Source of the DNA: Legionella quinlivanii
GTDB lineage: Bacteria > Pseudomonadota > Gammaproteobacteria > Legionellales > Legionellaceae
Assembly: GCF_003265995.1 (NCBI RefSeq)
Contig: NZ_MVJN01000001.1
Coordinates: 433,486 to 497,485, forward strand
DNA length: 64,000 bases
Direction: 5' to 3'
In this document: piece by piece, positions 9,222-20,504 of the stretch
Numbering within the stretch: position 1 is the stretch's first letter
How the letters are laid out: each line of letters starts with the position of its first letter
Position numbers and translations under genes: made by a program
Notes under the pieces: model-generated
The model's input: the letters and a program-made list of their open reading frames with translations, nothing else
What the model was told of the DNA's origin: nothing
Databases searched by the model: none

Positions 9222-10406
9222 ATGGATCAAAATGATGTTGTCATTATTGCCGCAAAAAGAACCCCAATGGGAGGAATGCTCGGTTCTTTATCCAGTTTAA
9301 CCGCACCTGAGCTGGGAGCGATTGCTCACAAGGCCGCAATGGAACAAGCCAATATTAATCCTGCAGAAATTGATCAGGTCATTTCCGGTTGCGTGTTACA
9401 GGCAGGGATTGGACAAGCTCCGGCCAGACAAGCGGCGATTAAGGCAGGCATACCCCATTCAGCGGGAGCAACCACCATTAATAAGATGTGCGGTTCCGGT
9501 ATGAAATCCATTATGCTGGGTCATGACATGATCAAGGCAGGTTCCGCAAATGTAGTTCTGGCAAGCGGTATGGAAAGCATGAGCAATGCCCCTTACTTAT
9601 TAGCTAAAGCCCGCTCTGGCTATCGCTTGGGCCATGGCGAACTGAAAGATCATATGTTTCTGGATGGTTTGGAAGATGCCTATGAGCGTGGACAATTGAT
9701 GGGCTGTTTTGCTGAAGCGACTGCTCGTCATTTCCAATTCAGCCGAAGCCAGCAGGATGAATTCGCAGTACGCTCTTTAACTCGCGCCTTGCAAGCTCAA
9801 CAAGATAATGCTTTTCTGGCGGAAATTACGCCCGTTACCATTGCCGGACGCAAGGGGGATACCATTGTATCCATGGATGAAGGCCCGGATGAAAGCAAAC
9901 TTTCCAAGATTTCACAATTGAAACCTGCTTTCAAGGCAGATGGAACAGTGACGGCAGCAAACTCCAGCTCTATTTCCGATGGAGCAGCAAGCATCATTAT
10001 CACAAGCGCCGGTCACGCTCGAAAATTAGGCATCAAACCAATGGCGCGTATTGTTGCTCAGGCTACCCATTCTCAAGCTCCCGAATGGTTCACCACAGCA
10101 CCTGTTGACGCAATCCGTAAGGTTATGAACAAAGCAGGATGGCAGCATCAGGATGTTGATTTATTTGAAATCAATGAGGCTTTTGCTGTAGTGGCTATGG
10201 CGGCTATCACGCAACTGGAACTTGATGATTCCAAAGTTAATATTCACGGCGGGGCCTGCGCCCTGGGGCATCCAATTGGAGCATCCGGCACACGCGTGAT
10301 GGTGACTCTGCTGCATGCTCTGCAAAGACAGCAAAAATCACGAGGTATTGCAGCGCTTTGCATCGGTGGAGGCGAAGGGATAGCAATGGCCATTGAGCTG
10401 GTGTAA
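9222..10406 (+). CDS. Acetyl-CoA acetyltransferase (thiolase)
   Basis: This 394-residue thiolase has the acyl-accepting cysteine in NKMCGSGMKS (C90), the GGACALGHPIGASG loop carrying the histidine, and the C-terminal CIGGGEG with the second active-site cysteine. It starts 12 bases after the dehydrogenase. In this operon the likely job is cleaving acetoacetyl-CoA to two acetyl-CoA, the last step after HMG-CoA lyase and acetoacetyl-CoA synthetase. It could also run in reverse for polyhydroxybutyrate synthesis, as such thiolases can. Confidence 0.94.
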   Translation: MDQNDVVIIAAKRTPMGGMLGSLSSLTAPELGAIAHKAAMEQANINPAEIDQVISGCVLQAGIGQAPARQAAIKAGIPHSAGATTINKMCGSGMKSIMLGHDMIKAGSANVVLASGMESMSNAPYLLAKARSGYRLGHGELKDHMFLDGLEDAYERGQLMGCFAEATARHFQFSRSQQDEFAVRSLTRALQAQQDNAFLAEITPVTIAGRKGDTIVSMDEGPDESKLSKISQLKPAFKADGTVTAANSSSISDGAASIIITSAGHARKLGIKPMARIVAQATHSQAPEWFTTAPVDAIRKVMNKAGWQHQDVDLFEINEAFAVVAMAAITQLELDDSKVNIHGGACALGHPIGASGTRVMVTLLHALQRQQKSRGIAALCIGGGEGIAMAIELV

Positions 10407-10421
10407 TAGCCTGCAGTTTAA

Positions 10422-10459
10422 GAATCTGTCATCTTCTGTGAACGCAGGATGACAGATTC
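10422..10459. repeat. Short perfect inverted repeat inside the operon
   Basis: GAATCTGTCATC and GATGACAGATTC form a 12 bp perfect stem around a 14-base loop, just after the thiolase stop. There is no T-run, so it may attenuate or stabilise the transcript rather than end it. The loop sequence resembles part of the 84 bp palindrome at 16496. Confidence 0.6.
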
Positions 10460-10512
10460 GCCTTCATGTGTGACTATTTGTCAAACCCTTTTGTTGTTTT
10501 ATATGGAGAGTT

Positions 10513-10827
10513 ATGCTTAGACAAAGCCTTATTTATCTGGTTCTAACCATTTTGGTTGTCGTATTCGCCAAATTTGCACACACCCTGATCCTTTATATCG
10601 ATTTGTTTTATACCTACATCAACATAAAACTTAGCCCTCTTTTCACTCATACCGGAGTGGGTGTACTAATTCGCAAAATTATTCTACTGACTTTTATACC
10701 AATTATTATTGCATTGGTTCCCGCCTTGATTTATCGTCCAATTAAGGGAAGACCAATGCCTTATTTTCTCGAATTGACCTGGTGTTTATGGCTCGTCATT
10801 GTACTCAGCAACATTTTGATACGTTAA
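10513..10827 (+). CDS. Small integral membrane protein of unknown function
   Basis: This 104-residue, strongly hydrophobic protein has about three membrane helices: roughly 5-30, 50-72 and 85-103. GGAGAG lies 5-6 bases before the ATG. It sits between the thiolase and methylcrotonyl-CoA carboxylase genes, nine bases ahead of the latter, so it is co-transcribed with the pathway. I recognise no family. A link to substrate entry or enzyme anchoring is possible but unsupported. Confidence 0.7.
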   Translation: MLRQSLIYLVLTILVVVFAKFAHTLILYIDLFYTYINIKLSPLFTHTGVGVLIRKIILLTFIPIIIALVPALIYRPIKGRPMPYFLELTWCLWLVIVLSNILIR

Positions 10828-10836
10828 GGTAAATCA

Positions 10837-12444
10837 ATGTCAAAGTTAAGCAGTCAAATTAACCCTGCAAGCAAGGATTTCAGAGAAAATGCAGCCGCGA
10901 TGCAATCGCTGCTGGACAATTTGCAGAATACAATCCGCCAGATTGCTCTGGGGGGAGATGAAAAGGCAAGACAGCGCCATTTAGAGCATGGAAAATTGTT
11001 ACCACGTGAGCGCTTGCAGCAATTGCTTGATCCTGGCAGCCCCTTTCTTGAATTATCACAGCTTGCCGCCTATCAGGTCTATAATGATAACGTTCCCGCC
11101 GCCGGCATCATTACCGGGATTGGGCGTATTCATCAAACTGAATGTATGATTGTTATTAATGACGCCACCGTTAAGGGGGGGACTTATTATCCTTTAACAG
11201 TAAAAAAACATCTGCGCGCCCAGGAAATCGCTGAAAAGAATCACCTGCCCTGTGTTTATCTGGTGGATTCGGGAGGGGCTTTTCTCCCGCGTCAGGATGA
11301 AGTATTTCCTGACCGCGATCATTTTGGTCGTATTTTTTATAATCAGGCCAATCTTTCAGCGAAAAACATTCCGCAAATAGCGGTTGTAATGGGTTCCTGT
11401 ACCGCAGGGGGTGCTTATGTACCCGCAATGGCGGATGAATCGATTATGGTTAAAAATCAGGCCACTATTTTTCTGGGCGGCCCTCCCCTGGTTAAAGCCG
11501 CGACCGGCGAAATAATCAGTGCCGAGGAGTTGGGAGGTGCCGAGGTGCATTGCAGGCAATCGGGGGTCGCCGATCATTATGCGGATAACGATGCACACGC
11601 TCTGCATTTGGCACGGGTCGCTATCAGTCATTTGAACCGGCAAAAACCGCGCGTACTTAAGCGAAGAGAAAGCATCGAACCACTTTACGATAGCAGCGAG
11701 TTAAATGGGATTATTCCAACTGATCTGCGTAAACCTTTTGATATTCGCGAAATCATCGCCCGGATTGTGGATGGTTCAGAATTTGATGAATTCAAAGCGT
11801 TGTTCGGGACCACATTAATATGCGGTTTTGCCCATTTATATGGCTATCCGGTGGGTATTGTGGCTAATAATGGAATTTTATTCGGTGAAAGTGCTTTGAA
11901 AGGCACCCATTTTATCGAGTTATGCTCTCAACGTAATATTCCCCTTATATTCCTGCAGAATATCACTGGCTTTATGGTCGGTAGTAAATACGAAGCAGCA
12001 GGAATTGCCAAGCATGGTGCAAAAATGGTTACCGCAGTTGCCACCACTCAGGTGCCCAAATTTACTGTGATTGTCGGCGGAAGTTTTGGCGCTGGAAATT
12101 ATGCCATGTGCGGCCGTGCTTATGATCCGCGTTTTTTATGGTCCTGGCCTAATGCACGAATTTCAGTCATGGGCGGTGATCAGGCTGCGAATGTTTTAGC
12201 TCAAATCAATCGCGATAAACACAGTAAACATGCCACCGAATGGCCGCCTGAGCAGGAAGAAGCCTTCAAAGCCAGTTTACGGGCGCAATACGAAGCACAG
12301 GGGAATCCCTACTATGCAAGTGCCAGACTATGGGATGACGGCGTCATTGCCCCTTCAGACACTCGCCGTATTCTGGGCTTAAGCTTGTCGGCAGCTCTAA
12401 ACGCCCCTATTGATCAAACCCGCTTTGGCATATTCAGAATGTAA
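10837..12444 (+). CDS. liuB: Methylcrotonyl-CoA carboxylase, carboxyltransferase (beta) subunit
   Basis: The beta subunit transfers the carboxyl group from biotin to 3-methylcrotonyl-CoA. It has 535 residues, the usual length, in two crotonase-like halves. Oxyanion and acyl-CoA features include [41 protein letters not shown] and [16 protein letters not shown], all typical of methylcrotonyl- rather than propionyl-CoA carboxylase. It pairs with the biotin-carrying alpha subunit two genes downstream. Gene spacing is 8-9 bases on both sides. Confidence 0.95.
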   Translation: MSKLSSQINPASKDFRENAAAMQSLLDNLQNTIRQIALGGDEKARQRHLEHGKLLPRERLQQLLDPGSPFLELSQLAAYQVYNDNVPAAGIITGIGRIHQTECMIVINDATVKGGTYYPLTVKKHLRAQEIAEKNHLPCVYLVDSGGAFLPRQDEVFPDRDHFGRIFYNQANLSAKNIPQIAVVMGSCTAGGAYVPAMADESIMVKNQATIFLGGPPLVKAATGEIISAEELGGAEVHCRQSGVADHYADNDAHALHLARVAISHLNRQKPRVLKRRESIEPLYDSSELNGIIPTDLRKPFDIREIIARIVDGSEFDEFKALFGTTLICGFAHLYGYPVGIVANNGILFGESALKGTHFIELCSQRNIPLIFLQNITGFMVGSKYEAAGIAKHGAKMVTAVATTQVPKFTVIVGGSFGAGNYAMCGRAYDPRFLWSWPNARISVMGGDQAANVLAQINRDKHSKHATEWPPEQEEAFKASLRAQYEAQGNPYYASARLWDDGVIAPSDTRRILGLSLSAALNAPIDQTRFGIFRM

Positions 12445-12452
12445 GGATAAAA

Positions 12453-13229
12453 ATGAGCGACCTGGAATGTGAATTAAAAGGACAGGTTTTTGAAATCAGT
12501 CTGAATCGAATTGAAAAGAATAACGCCTTTGATGATGAATTATTAAGAATAATGCAAACCAGTCTGGAGAAAGCAATCCAGGATCCTGCAGTTTCTGTGA
12601 TTTTACTGCGCGCCAATGGCCGCCATTTTTCAGCAGGTGCTGATTTGCAGTGGATGCAGCGAATGGCTCAGTTCACGCAAGAGGAAAATCTGGCCGATGC
12701 CCTGATTCTCGCAAAACTTATGAATACTCTGTATTCCTGCCCTAAACCGACAATCGCCGCGGTACAGGGAGCCGCTTATGGCGGCGGAGTCGGACTAGTG
12801 GCTGCCTGTGATATTGCTATTGCCGGCCATTCCGCGCGTTTTTGTTTTTCTGAAGTTAAGCTAGGCCTTATACCTGCTGTGATTAGCCCCTACATAATCA
12901 AAGCAATTGGTGAGCGATTAACCAAATGGCTGTTCATGAGTGCGGAAGTATTCGATGGGGAACAAGCAAAACAATATAATCTGGTTCATCATTATATTGA
13001 TGATTATTTACTGGATTCATTTGCGCTGGATTATGCCAGCAAACTCAGCCATCTCGCACCCCAGGCGATTGTTGATTGTAAATCGCTGATTGAGCGGGTG
13101 GCATCAAGACCCATTGATGAGCAGCTTATTGAAGAGACAGCCGCCATTATTGCAGCAAAAAGGGTTTCTGAGGAAGGACAGCGCGGCCTGCATGCGTTTT
13201 TAAATAAAGAACCCCCTAACTGGAACTAA
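12453..13229 (+). CDS. liuC: Methylglutaconyl-CoA hydratase (enoyl-CoA hydratase family)
   Basis: This 258-residue crotonase-fold protein contains the oxyanion-hole segments [14 protein letters not shown] and [16 protein letters not shown]. Its place between the two carboxylase subunits and ahead of HMG-CoA lyase points to hydration of 3-methylglutaconyl-CoA to HMG-CoA. Specificity is inferred from the operon; sequence alone gives only the enoyl-CoA hydratase family. Confidence 0.9.
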   Translation: MSDLECELKGQVFEISLNRIEKNNAFDDELLRIMQTSLEKAIQDPAVSVILLRANGRHFSAGADLQWMQRMAQFTQEENLADALILAKLMNTLYSCPKPTIAAVQGAAYGGGVGLVAACDIAIAGHSARFCFSEVKLGLIPAVISPYIIKAIGERLTKWLFMSAEVFDGEQAKQYNLVHHYIDDYLLDSFALDYASKLSHLAPQAIVDCKSLIERVASRPIDEQLIEETAAIIAAKRVSEEGQRGLHAFLNKEPPNWN

Positions 13230-13237
13230 GGATTTTC

Positions 13238-15190
13238 ATGTTTAATAAAATTCTTATCGCTAACCGCGGTGAAATTGCCTGTCGAATCATTCGCACGGCA
13301 AAAAGCATGGGAATTACCACTGTTGCCATTTATTCAACAGCGGATAAAGAGAGCCAACATGTCAGGCAAGCTGATGAAGCCTATTGGGTAGGAGACTCCC
13401 CGGCCCTGGCAAGCTATTTAAATATCCATGCGATCATAGACATCGCAAAAAAAGCGAAGGCAGAGGCTATTCATCCCGGCTATGGTTTTTTATCAGAAAA
13501 CCCACAGTTTGCAGCAGCCTGTGAAAAAGAAGATATTGTTTTTATCGGCCCTGCTATTAAAGCGCTTGAAGCAATGGCTTCAAAACAGTTAGCCAAGCAA
13601 TTACTGGAGGGAAGCGCTGTTCCATTAACTCCAGGTTACCACGGCGGCGATCAGAGCGATGAGCGTCTTAAGGAAGAAGCAAACCGTATCGGGTTCCCCA
13701 TTCTGCTAAAAGCGGCTGCCGGAGGAGGCGGTAAGGGAATGCGGGCAGTTCATGAGCTTGCTGAATTTGATTCTGCATTAGCAGGAGCCCGGCGTGAAGC
13801 CAAAGCAAGTTTTGCTGATGATACCATGATTATTGAAAAGCTGGTTTTGAATCCACGTCATGTGGAAGTACAAATCATGGCCGATCAGCATGGAGAGGTT
13901 GTTCATCTCTTCGAGCGGGATTGTTCCATCCAGCGCCGTCATCAGAAAATTATTGAGGAAGCCCCTGCCCCAGGCTTAAATACAGAACTTAAACAGGGTC
14001 TTGCGGAGGCAGCCTGCGAAGTAGCCCGTTCCATCCAGTACCGTGGCGCCGGTACAGTCGAATTTTTAGTCGCTGAAGATAATCAGTTTTATTTTATGGA
14101 AATGAACACTCGCCTGCAGGTGGAGCATCCCGTAACCGAAATGATCACTGGACTTGACTTAGTCGCCTGGCAAATCAAAATTGCTGCTAATTTACCCCTG
14201 CCCCTTAAGCAGGAGAATATTCAGGCGACAGGTCATGCCATTGAATGCCGGATTTACGCTGAAGATCCGGCACAGAACTTTATTCCGTCCATTGGGAAAA
14301 TCAACTTTTTGAAAGAGCCTTGTGGAGAGGGTGTGCGCATTGATACAGGCGTAAGCACTGGCTCAACAATTAGCCAATATTATGATCCGATGATTGCAAA
14401 GCTGATCGTCTGGGGAGAAACAAGGCTTGAAGCAATTCAACGTCTGCAGCAAGCTCTTAAATCCTATGCGGTGGGCGGTTTAAAAACCAATATCGGCTTC
14501 TTGCAGGCCATTTGCAATCATCATCGGTTTATCAAGGGGGATTTGGGCACTGATTTTCTTAGCCGTGAAACCATTGAAATAGAAAAATCTGATGAGCAGG
14601 AGTGCTTATTATTTTCTGCGGCTTATGACTATTTAAGATTAATCAACCAGGAAAAGGATCCATTGTTTCTTCAAAATTTTGCCTGGCAGCTGAATTTGAA
14701 AGGTTTCTGGTTTTTCCGCTACACACTAGGGGATCAGCTGAAAGAAGTGAAAATTATTGCCGTCAATGGCCAGGAATTTATTGCCCATATTCAGGACAAA
14801 ACCTGGAATCTGTCTGCCTCCTATCAAAATCAGCGTTTAACAATCAATGATGGTCAACAACGGCGTTCTGCCTGGGTTGTAGACAGAGATGGTCAGATTG
14901 AAATCTACAATACAACAGCTAATGTACAAATTGAACGCTTTAGCTGGCAAACAAGTCATGCTGACACAGCTAATCAGGGTGGCCGTTTAACAGCGCCGAT
15001 GCCCGCCACCGTAGTTGCTATTTTAAAAAATGAAGGAGATGTGGTAAAAAAAGGAGAGCAATTACTGATTTTGGAAGCCATGAAAATGGAACACAGCATC
15101 CGCGCTCCCAAAGATGGAGTTATAACGGAATTATATTACAGCATCGGCTCCCAGGTGAATGAAGGTGAGGAATTGCTCAAGCTTACATGA
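13238..15190 (+). CDS. liuD: Methylcrotonyl-CoA carboxylase, biotin carboxylase (alpha) subunit
   Basis: This 650-residue subunit carboxylates its own biotin with ATP and bicarbonate. The biotin carboxylase domain occupies about 1-445, starting with [20 protein letters not shown] and including the ATP-grasp loop [12 protein letters not shown] and the [15 protein letters not shown] segment. A linker domain follows. The C-terminal biotinyl domain carries EAMKMEH, with biotinylated lysine at K616. It begins eight bases after the hydratase gene. Confidence 0.95.
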   Translation: MFNKILIANRGEIACRIIRTAKSMGITTVAIYSTADKESQHVRQADEAYWVGDSPALASYLNIHAIIDIAKKAKAEAIHPGYGFLSENPQFAAACEKEDIVFIGPAIKALEAMASKQLAKQLLEGSAVPLTPGYHGGDQSDERLKEEANRIGFPILLKAAAGGGGKGMRAVHELAEFDSALAGARREAKASFADDTMIIEKLVLNPRHVEVQIMADQHGEVVHLFERDCSIQRRHQKIIEEAPAPGLNTELKQGLAEAACEVARSIQYRGAGTVEFLVAEDNQFYFMEMNTRLQVEHPVTEMITGLDLVAWQIKIAANLPLPLKQENIQATGHAIECRIYAEDPAQNFIPSIGKINFLKEPCGEGVRIDTGVSTGSTISQYYDPMIAKLIVWGETRLEAIQRLQQALKSYAVGGLKTNIGFLQAICNHHRFIKGDLGTDFLSRETIEIEKSDEQECLLFSAAYDYLRLINQEKDPLFLQNFAWQLNLKGFWFFRYTLGDQLKEVKIIAVNGQEFIAHIQDKTWNLSASYQNQRLTINDGQQRRSAWVVDRDGQIEIYNTTANVQIERFSWQTSHADTANQGGRLTAPMPATVVAILKNEGDVVKKGEQLLILEAMKMEHSIRAPKDGVITELYYSIGSQVNEGEELLKLT

Positions 15191-15266
15191 TGCAAGTGCA
15201 CATCTGCGCGAAATACAGAAAACCATTTGATAAACAGTTTCGGCGAAACGATAGGAATAGACTGAA

Positions 15267-16169
15267 ATGAGCTATCCACAACAAGTTACGATAGTAGAAG
15301 TAGGCCCGCGTGACGGCTTGCAGAATGAACAAGTCTTTGTGCCTACCGCAACCAAAATCGAACTGATTAATTTACTCTGTGAAAGCGGCCTTCGTTTTAT
15401 CGAAGCAACCAGCTTTGTATCGGCTAAAGCCATACCACAGCTCGCAGACTGCGAAGAGGTTTTCAAATCAATTAACAAATCCGATAACATTCATTTATCG
15501 GCTCTTGTGCCTAACATGAAAGGCATGGAGAAAGCTTTGAGTTGCGAAGTTAAAGAAATCGCGCTGTTTACTTCCGCCAGTGAAGCGTTTAATCAATATA
15601 ATATTAATTGTTCAATTACCGAAAGCATTCGTCGGTTCGAGCCGGTAATGGATATCGCCAAAGAACGAAAAATGCCGGTCAGAGCCTATATTTCCTGTGC
15701 GCTTGGCTGTCCTTACGAAGGCACTATCGTTCCGGCGCAGGTGGTCAGCGTTATGCGAATGCTGCTTGAGCTTGGAGCAACCGAAATCTGTCTGGGGGAT
15801 ACAATTGGCGTTGGAACACCTAAACAGACTCACCGATTGATTTCAGAGATTCTTGAAATATTACCCCGGCACCAATTGGCTATGCATTTTCATGATACCT
15901 ATGGGCAAGCCGTTGCCAATATTTATACCTCCCTGCAGTTAGGGGTTAGCCGCTTCGACAGCTCCGTGGCCGGACTCGGCGGATGTCCTTATGCGCGCGG
16001 TTCCGCCGGAAATGTTGCGACTGAAGATGTGCTTTATCTCATGCACGGATTAGGAATAGAAACGGGGGTTGATATCTATAAAATTGTGGCTGCCGGCGAT
16101 ATGATTTGTAAAATCCTGGGTAAAAAAAATCAATCCAAAGTCGCTACAGCACTTTTGGCAAATCCTTAA
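15267..16169 (+). CDS. liuE: Hydroxymethylglutaryl-CoA lyase
   Basis: The enzyme splits HMG-CoA into acetoacetate and acetyl-CoA, ending the leucine-specific pathway. It has 300 residues. Metal and catalytic motifs of the HMG-CoA lyase/DRE-TIM family are clear: EVGPRDGLQNE at the start, HFHDTYGQA (metal ligands) and GGCPYARGSAGNVATED, which holds the catalytic cysteine. It follows the carboxylase by 76 bases, so it is probably in the same transcript but could have extra control in that gap. Confidence 0.95.
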   Translation: MSYPQQVTIVEVGPRDGLQNEQVFVPTATKIELINLLCESGLRFIEATSFVSAKAIPQLADCEEVFKSINKSDNIHLSALVPNMKGMEKALSCEVKEIALFTSASEAFNQYNINCSITESIRRFEPVMDIAKERKMPVRAYISCALGCPYEGTIVPAQVVSVMRMLLELGATEICLGDTIGVGTPKQTHRLISEILEILPRHQLAMHFHDTYGQAVANIYTSLQLGVSRFDSSVAGLGGCPYARGSAGNVATEDVLYLMHGLGIETGVDIYKIVAAGDMICKILGKKNQSKVATALLANP

Positions 16170-16300
16170 AAAATTGTATGTTTTTTGAAAAAAACCGAGA
16201 TTCCCCGCCCTATCTCAGACTACAGGATATATAATTATTAAAAGAACCGAACACAATTGCCAGTCAGCAATGCAGGCGAAGCAAACTTACGGAGCTTTTT

Positions 16301-16465
16301 ATGGATAACAGAAATAAAATTATTGGCATTATCAGCCTGCTTGTCATTATTCTTGTAGTCGCCCTCGCCTTTTATAATTACAAGGGTTTTCACTCCGTTG
16401 AAACAGGCTCAACCAATGCTTCAGTACCGACAGAAGTAGCAAGCCCTCCGGAAGGCGGCAGCTAG
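16301..16465 (+). CDS. Small single-span membrane protein, 54 residues
   Basis: A short frame starts at ATG 16301 with GGAG six bases upstream and ends at TAG 16463-16465. The protein is MDNRNK, then a strongly hydrophobic helix (about residues 7-25), then a Ser/Thr/Pro-rich tail ending PPEGGS. The positive N-terminus with a single helix suggests the tail faces the periplasm. Its function is unknown. The good ribosome binding site and clean topology argue that it is real, although short frames can arise by chance. Confidence 0.55.
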   Translation: MDNRNKIIGIISLLVIILVVALAFYNYKGFHSVETGSTNASVPTEVASPPEGGS

Positions 16466-16495
16466 TCAAGAGCCCTATTGATAAACCCGTCTCAA

Positions 16496-16579
16496 CGTCA
16501 TCCTGAACGCAGTGAAGGATCTCCTGAATCGGGCTCAGCTCCAAGCAGTTTCAGATCCTTCGCTACGCTCAGGATGACG
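16496..16579. repeat. 84 bp palindromic repeat, family A copy 1
   Basis: The ends CGTCATCCTGA and TCAGGATGACG pair, and AAGGATCTC in the left arm pairs imperfectly with GATCCTT in the right arm. A near-identical 84 bp element is at 60482-60565. It lies in non-coding DNA and looks like a REP/MITE-type dispersed element. Confidence 0.8.
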
Positions 16580-16697
16580 CACTGGGGAATTACAAATTTT
16601 TTCATTCCTTTAACGATTCTTTACTGTATGAATTTCTAAAAACCGGTGTAATATTCACACTTATTTTTTCTAACTCTCAACGAAGTCAGGTGAAAAA

Positions 16698-17561
16698 GTG
16701 GATAGTAAAAAATTAACAGTAGGATTAGTTCAACAGCAGTGGTATCCCAATACTGACAAGCACAAGGAAGAATTGAGTAAAGGTATTCTTCATGCGGCCA
16801 GACAAGGGGCTAAACTGATTTGTCTGCAGGAATTAACCCTGTCCCCCTACTTCTGTACTAGTCCTTCTGTTGATCCAGAACCCTATATGGAAGATATCAA
16901 AACAGGCCCTACTGCCCAGTTTGTGGGCCAGATGGCAAAAACCGCAAATGCTACTATTACTGCTTCATTATTTGAGAAAGAGGGCTATAACACGGCAGTC
17001 GCTTTCGATAACAAGGGTGAGTTGATAGCTGTCACACGCAAACAACATATCCCTAGCGGCGAAAAATACCATGAGGATTATTATTTTAAACCGGGAGATT
17101 CTGACTATCCGATCCACAGGATTGCCGATCATCGGGCCGGGCTTCCGACTTGTTATGATCAATGGTTTCCCGAGCTGTCCCGTATTTATGGCCTTAAAGG
17201 GGCAGAACTTTTAATTTATCCCACCGCCATTGGCGCCGAACCCACTGCACCGGAATTTGACAGTCAACCGATGTGGCAGAAAGTGATGATTGCTCAGGGT
17301 ATTATGGCTAACTGCTTTATCATCGCGGTCAACCGGATTGGCACAGAAGAAGGCCTGGAATTTTACGGCAGCAGTTTTATTTCAAATCCCTTTGGTGAAA
17401 TTATTGCCGAGGCTCCCCGCCATGAACCCGCAGTAGTGGTTGCAGAACTCGATTTTAATCAAAGAGACTTATGGGGTCGATTATTTCCATTCCCAAAACA
17501 AAGACAGCCAGCAACTTATCATGACTTGTTGAAACCTCATCAACCAACAGGATGCCCCTGA
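16698..17561 (+). CDS. aguB: N-carbamoylputrescine amidase
   Basis: This nitrilase-family enzyme hydrolyses N-carbamoylputrescine to putrescine, CO2 and ammonia. It has 287 residues. The catalytic triad is visible: glutamate in LQELTLSPYF (E45), lysine in TRKQHIP (K115) and cysteine in LPTCYDQWFPE (C152). The start is a GTG, preceded by AGGTGA. The gene overlaps the start region of speA, and with aguA it completes the agmatine route to putrescine. Confidence 0.93.
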   Translation: MDSKKLTVGLVQQQWYPNTDKHKEELSKGILHAARQGAKLICLQELTLSPYFCTSPSVDPEPYMEDIKTGPTAQFVGQMAKTANATITASLFEKEGYNTAVAFDNKGELIAVTRKQHIPSGEKYHEDYYFKPGDSDYPIHRIADHRAGLPTCYDQWFPELSRIYGLKGAELLIYPTAIGAEPTAPEFDSQPMWQKVMIAQGIMANCFIIAVNRIGTEEGLEFYGSSFISNPFGEIIAEAPRHEPAVVVAELDFNQRDLWGRLFPFPKQRQPATYHDLLKPHQPTGCP

Positions 17562-19459
17562 TGCCTACCCAACCATCTTCCGAGAATTTTTATAATATCT
17601 CCCATTGGGGAGAAGGCTATTTTTCAATCAATAACAAAGGCAATATTGAAGTCAGCAAACATCCGCATAAGCCGGGTGTAGAGCTTCAGGCCATTGTTAA
17701 TAGTGCCAGCCGCGCCGGTCTGCAACTTCCTTTACTTATTCGATTTGTCGATATTCTGCATGATCGGGTCGCAAAACTTCATGAAGCCTTTTATGAAGCG
17801 ATTGAAGAAATTAGTTATCAGGGAAGATACAAACTGGTTTATCCAATCAAGGTCAACCAGGAGCAATGCGTGGTCCGCGAACTGCTTAAATCGCCGCATT
17901 TCAGCGTAGGCCTTGAGGCGGGAAGCAAACCGGAGTTAATGGCTGTTATAGGTATGCTTAGCCATCAAAGAACAACCATCGTATGCAATGGCTATAAAGA
18001 TAGCGGCTATATTCGTATTGCGCTTATTGCTCAGCAAATGGGGCATCAGGTTTTTATAGTCATTGAAAAACAATCCGAACTTGAGATTTTACTCAGGGAA
18101 GCTGCTCGTCTGGGTGTTAAACCCAGCATCGGCATCCGCATTCGACTGGTTACCAAAGGCGCTGGCAAGTGGGAAAATACAGGCGGAGCAAAGTCAAAAT
18201 TCGGGCTGAATGCCGAACAGGTTCTCGAGGTAGTCGGCAAGCTGAAAGCGCATAATGCATTAGACTGCCTTCAGCTTATGCACTGTCATTTAGGTTCACA
18301 AATTGCCAATATTCATGATATTCGCCACTGTATGCTGGAAGTTGGCCGCTATTATGTTGAATTAAGACGGCTCGAGGCCCCAATCGGCACTATTGATGTC
18401 GGCGGCGGATTAGGAGTGGACTATGAAGGCACTCGCTCGAGTACCGGCTGCTCAATGAATTATACCGTCAATGAATATGCGACCAATATTCTGCTGGCAC
18501 TTCGGCACATGTGTGAAGAGGCCAATATGCCAGAGCCGGATATCATCTCTGAATCTGGCCGTGCCTTGACGGCACATCATGCAGTACTGGTATCCAATAT
18601 CACCGATGTGGAAATTATCAGAAAATCGTCTTCTTTACCTAAAATCGACGCCAATGATTCACACGTCATCCGGGATATCTGGGATACCTATCAATCCATT
18701 AGTGACAGCTTACCCAGTGAAATTTACAATTATGCCCGGCATTCGCTTGATGAAGCCCACTCAATGTTTAAGCATGGCGTGATAAGTCTTCAGGAAAAAG
18801 CGAAAGTTGAGCAGCTTTTTACTGTAATTTGTCTGGAAATTCAGAATAGGCTCGATCCGGAGAGTCCAGGAGATAATGAATTAATTGCTTTAATTCATGA
18901 GCAAATGGCCGCCAAGATTTTTTGTAACCTTTCTTTTTTTCAGTCACTGCCAGATGCCTGGGCCATTGGCCAGATTTTTCCAGTAGCGCCTATTACTCAT
19001 TTAACCGAAGCACCTGCAATGCACAGTATCTTACAGGATTTAACCTGTGACTCTGATGGCACTCTTAAACAGTATACAGGCAGCTCCCGTATACATCCGA
19101 CATTAATGCTGCCCCATTTTGACCCCCAAAATCCCTATGCGATTGCTTTTTTTATGGTAGGAGCCTACCAGGAAATTCTCGGTAATCTGCATAATTTATT
19201 TGGCGATACCAATTCCCTCGATGTAAAATTGTCAGATAATCAAGGGTTTGAAATTAATGATTTGGTCAGTGGGGATACTGTGACCAATGTGTTGAATATG
19301 GCTCATTATGATACAAAAAGATTGCTGCAATCTTATGAGAAACAATTGTTAAACACGGATCTTCCTGAGGAAAGCATTAACACCTATTTAAATGAATTGC
19401 GTAGTGTATTTTCACAACTGACTTATCTTAACAGCAACAAAACAAAGGGATCTTTATGA
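17552..19459 (+). CDS. speA: Biosynthetic arginine decarboxylase
   Basis: SpeA is a PLP enzyme that converts arginine to agmatine. The 635 residues match the SpeA family along the whole length. PLP lysine is in LVYPIKVNQ (K100); other motifs are [39 protein letters not shown] and DITCDSDG-like LTCDSDGT. Two starts are possible: ATG 17552, or ATG 17561, which overlaps the aguB stop as TGATG and has AGGA at better spacing. The choice only changes three residues. It is coupled to aguA by an ATGA overlap. Confidence 0.95.
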   Translation: MPLMPTQPSSENFYNISHWGEGYFSINNKGNIEVSKHPHKPGVELQAIVNSASRAGLQLPLLIRFVDILHDRVAKLHEAFYEAIEEISYQGRYKLVYPIKVNQEQCVVRELLKSPHFSVGLEAGSKPELMAVIGMLSHQRTTIVCNGYKDSGYIRIALIAQQMGHQVFIVIEKQSELEILLREAARLGVKPSIGIRIRLVTKGAGKWENTGGAKSKFGLNAEQVLEVVGKLKAHNALDCLQLMHCHLGSQIANIHDIRHCMLEVGRYYVELRRLEAPIGTIDVGGGLGVDYEGTRSSTGCSMNYTVNEYATNILLALRHMCEEANMPEPDIISESGRALTAHHAVLVSNITDVEIIRKSSSLPKIDANDSHVIRDIWDTYQSISDSLPSEIYNYARHSLDEAHSMFKHGVISLQEKAKVEQLFTVICLEIQNRLDPESPGDNELIALIHEQMAAKIFCNLSFFQSLPDAWAIGQIFPVAPITHLTEAPAMHSILQDLTCDSDGTLKQYTGSSRIHPTLMLPHFDPQNPYAIAFFMVGAYQEILGNLHNLFGDTNSLDVKLSDNQGFEINDLVSGDTVTNVLNMAHYDTKRLLQSYEKQLLNTDLPEESINTYLNELRSVFSQLTYLNSNKTKGSL

Positions 19460-20478
19460 TTACTCCGCGACAAGCCGGATATTACATGCCCGCCGAATGG
19501 TATCCTCATGCAGCTTGCTGGATGGCCTGGCCACGCCATTTACAAACCTGGTCAGCGATTGGACTGGAACGCGCCAGAAAAGCGTATGCAAAAGTCGCCA
19601 AGGCCATCAGTCAATACGAGCCAGTGATGATGCTGGTTCAGCCTGGAGAAGAAGCGCAGGTAGCGGAATACTGCAATGACAGTGTCCGCATAATTCCTTT
19701 GCCCCTGGATGATTCCTGGACACGGGATACCGGAGCGACTTTCCTTCTTAATGATCAATATGAGCTGGCAGGAATTGACTGGATCCATAACGCCTGGGGG
19801 GGAAATTATCCCGAGTATGAACTGGATCAGGAAATAGCCAAAGCCCTTATTCAGTATACTGAGGCCCGTTATTTTAAAGCACCGCTGGTTATGGAAGGCG
19901 GCTCGTTTCACGTCGATGGCGAGGGCACTGTTCTGACTACCCGTGAATGCCTGCTCAACAAAAATCGTAATCCTCAGCTCGGTCAGCATCAGATCGAAAG
20001 TTATTTACATGAGTTTCTGGGAACAGAACAAGCGATTTGGCTAAATAGAGGATTAATTGGCGACGAAACTGATGGACACATCGATGAAATCGCCTGCTTC
20101 ATTGAGCCAGCCAAAGTATTAGCCCTGACCACCAGCGACAAAACGGATGTTAACTATTACCTGCTTCAGGAAAACCTGGAAATTTTAAAAACCGCTCGTG
20201 ACGCCAAAGGGCGTGCGCTGGAGGTAGTCACTGTCGAACAGCCCCCTGCCACTTATATGAATGATGAGCGTCTCACCTTATCCTATATTAACTTCTATCG
20301 CGCCAACCAGGGTATTGTAATGCCTTCTTTTGGCCATGCAAGTTACGATGAAGCCGCGTTTGTTCTGTTTAAACAACTGTTTCCCACCTGTCGAATCAGC
20401 CAAATCGACGCACTGGATGTGTTTGCTGGCGGCGGTGGAATACACTGTATAACCCAGCAGCAACCCGTATCCAGATAA
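19456..20478 (+). CDS. aguA: Agmatine deiminase
   Basis: The enzyme converts agmatine to N-carbamoylputrescine and ammonia. It has 340 residues of the peptidyl-arginine deiminase-type fold. Family motifs are MAWPRH near the N-terminus, [13 protein letters not shown], the [13 protein letters not shown] segment with catalytic residues, DETDGHIDE, and the C-terminal nucleophile in [13 protein letters not shown] (C331). With speA and aguB it gives arginine to putrescine without ornithine decarboxylase. Confidence 0.95.
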   Translation: MITPRQAGYYMPAEWYPHAACWMAWPRHLQTWSAIGLERARKAYAKVAKAISQYEPVMMLVQPGEEAQVAEYCNDSVRIIPLPLDDSWTRDTGATFLLNDQYELAGIDWIHNAWGGNYPEYELDQEIAKALIQYTEARYFKAPLVMEGGSFHVDGEGTVLTTRECLLNKNRNPQLGQHQIESYLHEFLGTEQAIWLNRGLIGDETDGHIDEIACFIEPAKVLALTTSDKTDVNYYLLQENLEILKTARDAKGRALEVVTVEQPPATYMNDERLTLSYINFYRANQGIVMPSFGHASYDEAAFVLFKQLFPTCRISQIDALDVFAGGGGIHCITQQQPVSR

Positions 20479-20504
20479 ACTATTGTTTCAAGAAAGGAAG
20501 CATT

